Positions 32,037 through 42,202 of a DNA stretch of 64,000 nt are shown in pieces. This DNA comes from Nothophaeocryptopus gaeumannii (Eukaryota; Ascomycota; Dothideomycetes; Mycosphaerellales; Mycosphaerellaceae). A program made the translations under genes and the position numbers. Location: the NCBI GenBank assembly GCA_031771865.1, contig JASISA010000026.1, positions 1,612,001 to 1,676,000 on the forward strand. Reading direction: 5' to 3'. The notes under the pieces are model-generated. The model was not told the DNA's origin, did not search any database, and saw only the letters and a list, made by a program, of their open reading frames with translations. Positions within the stretch are counted from its first letter, which is position 1; every line of letters begins with the position of its first letter.

Positions 32037-33470
32037 CTACAAAGCCATCCAATGCTGTCCATTCCACCCTCCATGTCCCCCTCCAAAATGCCCTCCTTTC
32101 TTCTTGCACTCCGTCGCCTGTGCCGTGGGCGTAACAGTCGTCGTAAGAGTCCAAGTAACACCCATGGTTTTCGTCTTGTACGTAACCGTATATCCAATTT
32201 TGGTGATTGTCTTGGTACCTTCTGGAAGCGTGAATGTAGTCGTCTGGTCAGCGCCCTTGACGGTCTTGGGAGGAGACGTAATAGTCGCCGTTTGAGTCGT
32301 AAGAATAACATCGTTGATGGTTGATGTGGCTGCGTAGATTGTAGTTGTAGTATTGACGGCTTCGGAAGCGGTGACTGTGATTGTGGGTGCGTCGGGAGAG
32401 CGGCGAGCGATTTGTGCTGCTTCGTTCTCGTTGATGGCTGCGGCGTCGCGCTCGGCGTAAAATTTGGCGGAGCGCGCATTTTCGAATCGCTTGCGGACGT
32501 ACTCGATATCGGCTGGTTTGTCGGCGGCACGAGGACGCTTGGCTTGCTTCTGCTTCTGCTTGTTCTTCTGCTTGTGTTCCTTGCCTTGGATATGGAGGCC
32601 ATGTGGGATTGGAATGATTGTTGGGACAACGCGGCAAGATGGATCGGGGAAGTGAGGCCGGGCTGGCACTGTGCAGGATGGAGTGACGGTCTGCGTGATG
32701 ATGTGCTGGGTCCTGGTCCAGCGGTTGAATGTTCGTGTGATGTATTTTGTGGAAGTGGTCGTCTTCGGCCTTGGGGTGATTGTAATGGTCCTGACGTGAG
32801 CTGGCTCCGTGATGGTCTTGCTGTTTGGCACGGTGGTCGATGTGTGAATGGTAGAAGTTGCTGAGGTTCGTTAGCAAGTGAACTATCACTCAGAACTGCT
32901 CGACTTACTCGTGTGAGTGATGATTGGGGTAGAAGTCTGAGTGTATGTTACTGTGTTCGTAATAGTCGTTGTTTGCGGAATTCCAACGGAAAGATAGAAG
33001 TCGCGTTCCCAAGCAAAGGGAGATCCATCGGCGTTGTTACCGATGGCGAGGATGGACCAGTTGCCGGTGGACATTTGATCCTTCTCAATCGGACATGTAG
33101 ACAGTTGAGACACATCATCCGGTGTCGTCGGCACTTGGCTACACTCGTATTGATCACCAGTCACGTCGTTGACGAGAAGAATGTAAGAAGTGTCGTTTGC
33201 TTGGCAGCCCGTGAATTGAGAAACGCAGGTGAAGCTGGCGTTAGATCGCTCATCGATGAAGTAACTGCCGCCATTCTGGAAATCGATGCCAAAGCTGTAG
33301 CAAGTATCCTCGTCATCGTTGTTGCCGTTGGCGTTTCTAACGAAGATATCATCCGCAGTATCTCTTGGTTTAGAAATGATGGCCGAGGGAGAGTCGGCGA
33401 TGTCTTGCGCAGCAACATTGGAGGCGAAAGCTGCGGCCGCGGCCGTGAAGAGAACAGAACGAGTGTACAT
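32037..33470 (-). CDS. Secreted Thr/Ser-rich protein with possible Kex2 processing sites
   Basis: Two exons close in phase (33470-32909 and 32860-32037) for 461 residues; the intron has GTAAGT and CCTCAG. The N-terminus MYTRSVLFTAAAAAFASNVA is a clear signal peptide. A Cys-containing domain follows (DTCYSFGIDFQNGGSYFIDE, CVSQFTGC, ECSQVPTT, STCPIEK, GNWSILAIG), resembling an extracellular beta-sandwich. Then come Thr-rich stretches (TTTITNTVTYTQTSTPIITH) likely to be O-mannosylated. In the middle, a charged segment with KR, RKR and RR pairs (QAKR, VRKRFENARSAKFYAERDAA, QIARRSP) interrupts the Thr-rich sequence. The C-terminus is Gly/His-rich, GGHFGGGHGGWNG, with no clear GPI signal. Function unknown; a cell-wall or secreted role is inferred. 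Confidence 0.8.
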
Positions 33471-35225
33471 GTTGAAAACAACGGTATAGCGAATGGAAGC
33501 TGCGAATGAATAGCAGCGCTGTTCAGAAGAAACGTACAGTAAGTGAAGAAGGCTCGGAAGACTCTACCATACAGCGGAGACGATGTCTTTAATGCGTGAC
33601 CAGTTTCGCCAGTCGACGCCTCGGTTACTTGGCTTCGTTGCAGGATTCTTCATCCCGTATGCGCTTGGCTCCCAAGCTCTCAGTCTTACCTATACGGTTC
33701 TGAGTGGAGACAGAATAGGCAGGTTCTGACTGCGGCCCGCATGATTCGCCGGCAGGATGGGGAGACTTCTGATAACAAGGATAAAATAGCGGACAAGTGG
33801 GTGCAGTGGGCAATCGCTGGCACTGACAGACCCGACAACCAGGGCCGATTGGATGTCATCGAGAGGCACATGGCTCGTGGTGTTCGCCGTGACAGGAGGC
33901 ATCCAGGACGTTTTGGCTGTCACACCGAGAGCGCGCCGGCAGGCAGAGGCCATCCTGCAATTAGAAAAAAGCGCCTTCTAGCAACGTCGTTATCGAAGTA
34001 AGTTGAGCTTAAGCTTGCGGGCAGCCACTCTTGACGTGCTTTTCGCATATGCGTAGGAGGAGGAAGCTGAAGGATGCGACGGAAGGAAGCGGCACAAGAT
34101 TATTGGTTCCGAAACGGCTCAAAAGAGCTAGTCAAGGAGACTTGGCTGCCGACTTTGCATCTGCAGTGCTCAATTCTTTTTTGGGGTATACCCCTTGGCA
34201 GAGTGCTCCTCTTCTCGTGTGTCGTCGTGTGGTGGAGGGCAGAAGGGGGGCAAATGCTCACCACTGCAAGCATCCCGCTGCTGCCGCATGCAGAATGCAC
34301 GCTCGAGATCTTAGGCTGCCTACAGGAAGAATTACTCCGATGCAGCCTTCATGCACATTCGCTACGAGGTAATTTGGTCTGGCCATGAGGCATTGCGGGA
34401 GCGAGAGATGTTGTTCAGAGGTGTTGGCAACGGGTGCCATGACACGACATGTTCGAGAAAAGAGAGAAGGAGCTCGCCAGTCTGAGACGCCCATCGATCG
34501 GTTCCGTGTCTCAGAGACGCCGTGGAAATAGTCCCGGTGCCAGTGGAGATTCTTTCCGGCCACAAAGCCTACAGGTGCTACCTCCGCTGCTTCATTATTC
34601 TCGGGCGCGCCAGATTTGCTATCAAAGTTCGAATTAACGGCAGCGATCTTGGCCTCAGGCCAACACGATGCGACGTAGCGGTTGACTAGGAAACAGGGCA
34701 AAGTATAATATTGCGTTCGCACAACAGTCACGATCAGGATGTTGCCGTGACTGCCTCTCACAGCTTGCTTCTCGCTTTTTCAGCGGTGGAGAAGTAGGCA
34801 AAGGACGCTACATTTGTCCTCAACCTTCCAATCAATTTTTGCGTCAAGCAATCTCTGGGTCTGCTCGGCCAGAGTGGTCCGTGTATCAATGTCAGAACAA
34901 ATGTTAGCCCAACCGGGCGACTGAGCAAGAGGTAGAACTGTCCTCAAACCATTCAAGTCAAGGAATTGTACTAGTAACAGCTACATGTTCGATTGTCCTC
35001 AAACCTGTAGCATGTGATACCAGCAGCATAGTATCTGTAGACCTCAGCCGTACTTAAGTCTCGTATCCCTCGCTCTTTCACTACTCAAAGTGATCACTTC
35101 AACTCGCGAACAGCCCCACAAAAGAAAGCCGACACCGCTCTTATTGATACATACCTACTCTAGAGATCTACGAAGAGCTTTAATATAAGTTACGTCCACA
35201 CCTCACTAAAGACACCTGCACGACA
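33471..35225. other. Gene-poor block
   Basis: No gene is supported in 1.75 kb. It holds the promoter of the secreted protein, a perfect 12-nt palindrome GGGGTATACCCC at 34183-34194, and three copies of TGTCCTCAA(A)CC near 34816, 34938 and 34994. Minus ORF 34258-34761 (167 codons) has no recognisable domain. Confidence 0.45.
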
Positions 35226-35852
35226 ATGACTACCGATAGCGCATCACTCCGCGCTTCCCTCGAGAGCCTTCCGCAGGAGCTCTACGACATGATACTGAAA
35301 GAGGTATTCACATGTGAGCCTGGCGTCCATACTGTATCAGGAGGTCTACCACTAAGGGCGAATTATCGGGGATGGGAAGAAAGAGAGTTCAAGCAGCCGC
35401 ACCTTCTCTGGGTGAGTAAGGCAACAAGGAAGACGTTCGCTACCTCCTATTACGGACCTGGCCAGATTTTCGTGATTCTTGACGATTTCGACCTCAATCC
35501 TTGGTTACAGACACTACCACCGGACCACCGAAAACTCCTGAGGGACGTCAGATGCTTTGCTCCCAGAGAAGCATGGAGGGAAAGAAGGCGCATCCTACAT
35601 GTGGCCAACCCCGTAGCTGCGAGAAGCGTGAGGTTTGGGATCTCGATAGATGCCTTTACAAAAACGGACCCCATGCGAGAGCTACTCGAACGCCCCGATG
35701 GAGCGGTGGACAAGCAGAAAGGTGGTTCGGAAGGTGTTCTGGTGGAGGGCAAACCTCAGGAGCTGCCGGATGTCCTTGAAGCGGAGGAAGACGCTCGAAG
35801 ACGTTACTCTTCCAAGAAAGGAGATGTCGAGGTGACAGCTTGGGTGGAGTAA
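35226..35852 (+). CDS. F-box-like hypothetical protein
   Basis: The 208-residue single-exon ORF has a short N-terminal F-box-like helix pair (SLESLPQELYDMILKEVFT) followed by HLLWVSKATRKTFATSYYGP and QIFVILDDFDLNPWLQTLPP, a pattern found in many fungal proteins that end in an otherwise unnamed domain. Such proteins may be adaptors of SCF ubiquitin ligases, but the F-box here is weak. The C-terminal third is acidic and low-complexity. The ATG at 35226 sits in ACAATG. The flanking regions are gene-poor. Confidence 0.65.
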   Translation: MTTDSASLRASLESLPQELYDMILKEVFTCEPGVHTVSGGLPLRANYRGWEEREFKQPHLLWVSKATRKTFATSYYGPGQIFVILDDFDLNPWLQTLPPDHRKLLRDVRCFAPREAWRERRRILHVANPVAARSVRFGISIDAFTKTDPMRELLERPDGAVDKQKGGSEGVLVEGKPQELPDVLEAEEDARRRYSSKKGDVEVTAWVE

Positions 35853-37089
35853 AAGCGAGCTTGATGAACGTGTACAGTATCCGTTGTCAGAGGCTCGTCA
35901 GCAGGTTGTTGATGTGGTCTTTGGGGAGTAAAGCAATTTTGGAACTTGGGAGCTTCTTCAATTGATGGGGCCGGACAGATGTCGATGACAGAATTCATGA
36001 GACTTCATCCAACAACGCTACGGTCTGTTGCCTTTGTTCGTGATTTTGATACGTCATTCTTCCGAGTACTATGTAACATAGGCCGTCTTATCATTCGTCT
36101 CCACACAATATCAATTTTGGCCTGCAGGAGTTCTGAGTCGTACCTCCCAGATCATGCGCCAAGACATCACCACGACTTCTGCAGGCGACCCAGCGCATTG
36201 GGACCTGGCTTCTATTTAGAGACACCACATGGCTCAATTCAACGGCACGACTCTTCTTTTGCGGGGTCCCTGAACCACGCATGATCGGTCCACCATTCTG
36301 GACCACGATGACATCTCCGTCCCGGGGTCTGTACCTGTTCTGGTTTTACGGGATCTTGTTCACGACATCCCACATGGCCCTCATGCATGCAAGCTCCTCT
36401 GCTGCGTTCTCTGGGACGATAGCGCCTCGGTCTGACTGGCACGCGACGTGTCACTACATTGCATTTACGACTATCGATATCAATGACAGGCATGATGGAC
36501 AGCATGCCAGATGCCAGTAGCCCTACCACCACCACAGACCGCCACCACTGTTACTCAGTGCTCCGTATCCAAATGGTCCGTGAGCACATCATGGCTTGCC
36601 CAGATCCGGCTCTCCATCCTAACTTTAATCCCAAGCCACAGGCGATTGGTCTTTGCTCGACTACTGGACACTCTGTCTAAAGACTTCAGCTCGTGTTTCA
36701 GTGTCTTGGTAATTGATCTTCCTGGAAGGGCCAAGTATACCAAGCAAACGTTTCTCGTCAGGGCTCGTTTCGACACCTCTCCAGCTGCAAGCCTGCCAAG
36801 TAGGGCCGTCTGCTTGTGCTCCCAACTCAGCAACACATCGGATTCATGCACGAGATGCTAAGAGTCTCGATCCATCGACTCTTTGGAGGCTTGTATCAGT
36901 TCGCAGATTGGCCTTCGCGAGGGCTTGGTATTGATGGCGGAGTGTCCTGGTTGCAATGAGTCTGGACCTCATATATATTTGCTTGCTCCATGCGGCGTCG
37001 AGAGTAGGTGAGCAGTCCAATGGTCTCTTTGTTCTCTTTCTGAGCACATTTGCGCTCGTTTCAGAGCTTTTTTTATCCGAGACTTCATC
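35853..37089. other. Gene-poor block
   Basis: About 1.2 kb without a supported gene. Readings on both strands are short and low in coding character. Confidence 0.45.
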
Positions 37090-37750
37090 ATGAAGTTCTC
37101 CACTCTTGCTTTTCTGGCCCAAGCCGCCAGTCTACTAACTCCGTCTTTTGCTCTGGCCGTAGACAATGGCGCGCTAATCCAATGGCTTATCAACGGCTCA
37201 GACATACGCGTAGATTGGCAAAGGCCCACTTTACAACACATCCTCGAAAATAATAATAATACCTTCCCCGGGAAAACCAACGTCTTCGAGATCGACCGAA
37301 AAGCAGACGAGTGGACATTCTGGGTAATTCAGACCGTTCAGGGAGATCTGGTAAACCTCCCTCACCCAATCCATCTCCACGGCCACGATTCCTACGTTAT
37401 CGGGCGAGGTTCCGGCCTCTAAAACGGCTCCCAATCCAACCTCAAATTCTCCAACCCCTCCCGCCGAGATACCGCCACACTCCCAGCAGGCGGATACCTG
37501 ATCATCGCATTTCCGGCAGATGATCTAGGCATGTGGTTAATGCATTGTCATATTCCCTGGCACATCGGGCAAGGGTTGAGTTTGCAATTCATGGAACGGA
37601 AAGAAGAGGGTCGTCAAAGCGATAGGAGATTTAGGGGATCATCAGAAGACGTGTGATGGGTGGAAAATTTATCGGAATGGGCCGGGGAGGATGTATGGGA
37701 TGGATGATTCGGGACTACAGAAAGGAAGAGGAGAAGGGCGTTTGGATTGA
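37090..37750 (+). pseudogene. Decayed laccase (multicopper oxidase): signal peptide plus C-terminal cupredoxin domain
   Basis: Laccases have three cupredoxin domains and about 550-600 residues; only the third remains. The reading begins with a signal peptide (MKFSTLAFLAQAASLLTPSF) and passes directly to domain 3 (INGSDIRVDWQRPTLQHILE). The T1/T3 copper motifs are intact as text: HPIHLHGHDSYV and LMHCHIPWHIGQGLSLQFME. A TAA at 37420-37422 interrupts the frame between them. Just after ERKEE (near 37605) the coding sense moves one base to VVKAIGDLGDHQKTCDGWKI, which ends at 37750. Domains 1 and 2 are absent. It is a relic, with a deletion, a nonsense codon and a frameshift. Confidence 0.85.
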
Positions 37751-38093
37751 CGACGCTTGTGAGGGAAGGTTTACAGGAAATTGTGCATGAGAGGAGTCAG
37801 CCTGTTCAAGTTATCTTCGCAATTGTGTTCCAAGGTAAGAGTTTTGAGATTGATATGTATGTATTTCTGAGATTCAATTGCCAACTCTTCTAAGCAATCT
37901 TACAACATCGTCTGCTAGAGGTACAGCTGCTGATGCAGTTGTCTGGGTTGCGTTGCGTATAGGGTGACAAATTCGTATGGTTCGTATCTTATCGTCAAGG
38001 TCATAGTGAAGCAGCCGAGTGCTGCAGGGCAACAAGTGCAGAGCTCAGGCAAGACATATCAAGCTCTTATCCCGCCCAGCTTCTCGGTCGTCT
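37751..38093. other. Intergenic
   Basis: AT-richer 3' flank between the laccase relic and the 3' end of the SNF2 gene. Nothing recognised. Confidence 0.45.
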
Positions 38094-41000
38094 TTAGTAC
38101 AGCTTGGTCTTCTTGGCCTTGGCCGAAGTCTTCGGCTTCGGATGAGCATGCGGGAGCTCTTCGTCGGCTGGCGTGGCAATCTCAGACATGGTGTCTGGAG
38201 TGTCGTTGGCAGCACCAGGGACGGCCATCTCCAAGCTAACTAAGAACTCCTCGTAGTCACTCTGAATGCGCTCCTTCTCACGCTCAACCTGAGCGTGGTC
38301 CTTCGGATCGCTCCTCCAACGATCCACGCAATGCTGGCACTCAATGAAGTAAGCCTGGGAGACCTTGGGAAACCCACGCATTTCGAACTCTGGTAGGTTG
38401 TCGCCGACTAAGTTGGTATTCTCCCAATCAAGGCAGTCTTCGCAATAGCCATTCTCGCACCAACGGCAACGGTAGATCATGCCACCTGCTTCGGACGTCT
38501 TGGCCTCACAGTCGCGGCACTGATGCTGTGGGCAGTGAAAGTTCATCTTGCCCTTAGCTTTACCCTGAAACTCCTTGTTGAGGCAGCCCGGGTGATACGA
38601 TCGAGGACATCCACTGCAGACAGTAATGTGGCCACCATCCCAGCAGATCTGGCAGAACTCCTGGTTGTCGATTGCGGCGCGCTTCTCCTTCTTGAACTCG
38701 GCCAGTCTTGGGTCTTTGCCAGCAAATGTCGGCACGGCCTCCCAATCGGCGCAGTTCAAGCTTTCCTTGTTGATCATGAAGCCATCGATCTCAACAGTAG
38801 TGTTCTTGCCGATGCGGCGGTCGGATCGGTTCAGGTTGGCTTCCTGGATCTGCTTGTCGATGGCCTTCTGGTGCTTCTTGCCTTCGAAGACAGCAGCTTC
38901 GACCTTCTCCATAGAGTTCAACCACGACTGTTCGTCCACTTCGGCATCCGCGACAAGCTGGTCAACAGGCTTGTCTTTGCACTTATCGAGAGTGGTCTCC
39001 CAGTCCCAGCTGAGAAGTTCGTTGACGGGCACTTCGTCTCGTGCAAGCGTCTGCGCACCTCGTCGAATGAGCGACTGCAGCGAAGCGGTATCCAGATGCG
39101 GGGCGTCATCATCATCCATGGCATTGTTGCTCGACATTCTCTTCCGCTTCTTCTCGTGGGCAGTAGCCGAATGGATGTTGCGCATGCTCTCGGTGATCTT
39201 GGCGGAGAGGTATAGCTTCTTGCGAATGCGTCCCATCATTTGCTCCTCAACTGTACCCTGGGTGCAGAGCTTGTAAATGGTGACCTTCCGAGTTTGTCCA
39301 ATACGATGCGCTCTTGCCTCAGCCTGCAACGTCACCTGAGGATTCCAGTCTTCGTCGAGGAAGACGACATCAGTGGCAGAGGTCAAATTGATGCCAAGGC
39401 CACCAGCTCGAGTGGACAGGAGCATGACCTTGTACTCGCTCTTCATGTCGTTGAAGAGCCGAATGCTCAGGTTGCGTTGAGCACGACCGGTGCCGCCATC
39501 AAAGCGAGCGTAGCGGAAAGGCCCATTGGCAGTGTTAGCGCTCTTGTTGTAGAAGAGCTCTTCTACAAGGTTCAGCGTTTGTGTGAACCCAGAGAAGATG
39601 AGGACTTTCTTTCCCTGCTTGATTGCAAGCTCATCGATCAGCTTGTCCAATACCATGAACTTGCTCGATGCATTCTTGACGTGGTCTCCGATTACGTACT
39701 CGCGAGGAGCTGCGTTGGGAATCAGGTATGGGTGGTTGCAGCACTTGCGCAGCTGCATAAGAAGATTCATGAGCTTCCGCCACGAGTTGTCCTGCTTGTC
39801 CTGCTGATCATGCTGCACTGCTTGCTCCATAATGGCCTTGGACTCGGCCCAGACATCGGTGTTGTCGACATCCTCGGCGTTGGACAGTGCAGTGCCTGCT
39901 TTCTCCAAAAGTGCAAGCTGCTCGTCGCTCTCGTTAAGAGCCTGAGCTTCCTTGTCCTTGGCGGCGGCAAATAGGTCGCCGAGCGTTGCATTGTCCGCGC
40001 GGGTAAGCAGCCGGGTGTACCAGAAGCGCTGCATCGGGGTGAGAGGCAAGTAGAGCAATACTTCTTCCTTTTCTGGCAGACCGAGATTGACTTCGGGGCT
40101 GGACTTCATGCGGCGGAGCATGATCAGCTCTAGCAGGCGTCGGGCATCGTCCATGAAGTGGGTAGACACTTTGCCCTTCGTGAGATCAAATGCATGGTGG
40201 AATGCGTCTCCTGTGTCCACCGTGAAGACCTCCGGAAAGAGCCAGTGAAGGAGTGCCCACATCTCTTTCAAGTTGTTCTGAAGCGGAGTGCCTGTGAGCA
40301 GCAAGCGGTACTCAGCACTCAAGCCCTGTAGACCGGATGAGATGTCACTCTTGTCGTTCTTGATCTTGTGGCCCTCGTCAAGAACACAGTATCGCCAGAC
40401 GAAGGAGCGCTTGAACCAGCCTTGCTCGGATGTGAAGGTCTCGTATGTGGTAATGCAGATGTCCATGCGATCGCTTCCTTGGCTGTGTCGGCCCTTCTTG
40501 TCCAGGCATTCCTTCTTGAACTTGTCTCGCTCAGCCTTAGGGCCATGGAAGCGGACGACATTCAACTCAGGCACCCACTTCCTCGCCTCGGCGATCCAAG
40601 AGGAAAGGACGCTCAACGGGCACACAACGAGGTAAGGCCGATGTTCTCCATTCGTTGGCTTGTTCTCGGCAAGGTACTGAAAGAGAGACAAAGTCTGGAG
40701 CGTCTTGCCCAGACCCATCTCATCCCCGAGAATGGATGACATGCCGTTCTCGTGCATGTGCAGCAAGAAAGAGAGACCTGACAGTTGATACGGCTTCATC
40801 ACTGCTTTGACACCTTGAGGTTGCTCGGTCAATTCAACATATGCAACCTCGGCGGGCTCAGCGCTGTTGTCTTCTAGCTTCGCCTTCAGCTTATGGAGAT
40901 AGTTGTTGGCGGGAAGTAATGGTTCGAAATAGTCCTTGTTAGTCAACAGGAAGGCATCTCGCTTTGGCTTGGTGTGGCGGAAGATTTCTTGGCGGACGAG

Positions 41001-41619
41001 GTTACGTGCGGTGTCGACGTGAGGTTTGGAAGCCGTTCTGCTGGCACCGGGTATGGTGTCCGAAGTGAGGAGACGCCGATTGGTCTTGCCCTTCTTCTTG
41101 ATGATCTTCTTGGCTGGCACTGGCACAGGTCTCAGGTAGTTAACACCATCTCGACGTGCTCGTGCTGGAAGCTGCCGTTGGCGCTGCTCCTCTGCATGGC
41201 GTTCCGCGGTGCCTCGAGGGAAGGCTAAGACTGGAGGTCAGCAACTCATCCAGTCACACAGTCAGTGTCTGTGACTTACCGTGAATGACATCTTCCGCGT
41301 TCAGTTCATCTTCGCTGGGCTCCTCACTTGGCTGAGTGTCAATCCAACCAGAGGCAGCGTTTCTGCTCTCAAAGCTGGAGGCGCTGCGAGGTGAGCTCTG
41401 TACCGAGCTGGATGGTGACTCTGCGTAAGAGACTGCATTCGGTTTGCCACGCAGGCTGTGGCCGCCTCGATCCATCTTAGTGACCGAGTCCAAAGACTTG
41501 CGAGCGCCGAACGAGGACAACAAGTCGGATAGCTTGCTGGGAGATGGCTTTTGGATGAGCGGCACCAGCTTCCGGCGTTTGGGTGAAGGTGGTGTTTGGT
41601 CCGTACTGTACATGTGCAT
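38094..41619 (-). CDS. SNF2-family chromatin remodelling ATPase with C-terminal PHD finger
   Basis: Two exons (41619-41280 and 41224-38094, 55-nt intron with GTAAGT and CTTAG) encode about 1156 residues. The N-terminal 250 residues are basic and disordered. The ATPase core has LGDEMGLGKTLQTLSLFQYL (Walker A near residue 286), LDEGHKIKN (DEGH box), LLLTGTPLQNN, then the helicase C half with KVLIFSGFTQTLNLVEELFY, LLSTRAGGLGINLTSATDVV and QAEARAHRIGQTRKV. A PHD-type zinc finger follows the motor at about 980-1035 (CQICWDGG, CSGCPRSYHPGC) with a second Cys-rich cluster (HQCRDCEA, CRWCENGYCEDC). The motor most resembles the ISWI/CHD side of SNF2. The subfamily is not certain. The gene is divergent from CLR2. 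Confidence 0.9.
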
Positions 41620-42202
41620 GGTCGACAAGTGAGGATTGGAGCTGGAGCCTGATGATTGCTGCGTGACACAAACCAGTCCGGCGTGGCCCGAGTATGCGGC
41701 TCGCCGGCAGTGCAGGTTGTTATGTGAATGTCCGCGACGACAGACGACTCTGGATTCCAGGCACGCACTGCGCACTGGGGAGATAGACAGGGATGCAAGG
41801 GTGCCAGAATTTGCTGTGCAAGAGAGACGTCAATGTCGGTGGGCGGGCACGTCTGCAAAAGTTCAATGTCTGCTCAGAGTGTATACAGCCTCCAATGGCT
41901 CGTATATGGAATGTAGCAAGCAAGAAGGACAGACATGGTCAAGTTCACTTTCTGTCGCGCGCTGTGAGACGCGTGAAGGACGCGCCTGCAGGATCGTCGA
42001 CAGGGGTCCGAACGGTCTAGCGCACCTGCCGAAACTCTATTCTTGAGCCTCTTCTTGGCTGTTCCCGATGTCATGGGCTCCTGGCCGCTGTCCCACCACA
42101 TACGACCGTACGTTTGCTGCAGAATGCCCGCTGACGAGGCCAGTTGAAGAATGCGGCCTCACAAGTGAAAGCCGAGCAAACTTTTCTCACTCTTCCATCA
42201 GC
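41620..42202. promoter_or_regulatory. Divergent promoter region of SNF2-PHD and CLR2
   Basis: The two start codons lie 583 nt apart. Upstream in-frame codons exist on both sides, so leaders may be short. No specific site can be named. Confidence 0.5.

Noticed and set aside
34183..34194. Perfect palindrome GGGGTATACCCC as a regulator site
   Set aside because: A single 12-nt palindrome in a region without supported genes is not enough to call an operator.
38523..39974. Long plus-strand ORFs (230 and 244 codons) over the SNF2 gene
   Set aside because: They are antisense to a well-supported ATPase and result from its codon bias; they show no domain.
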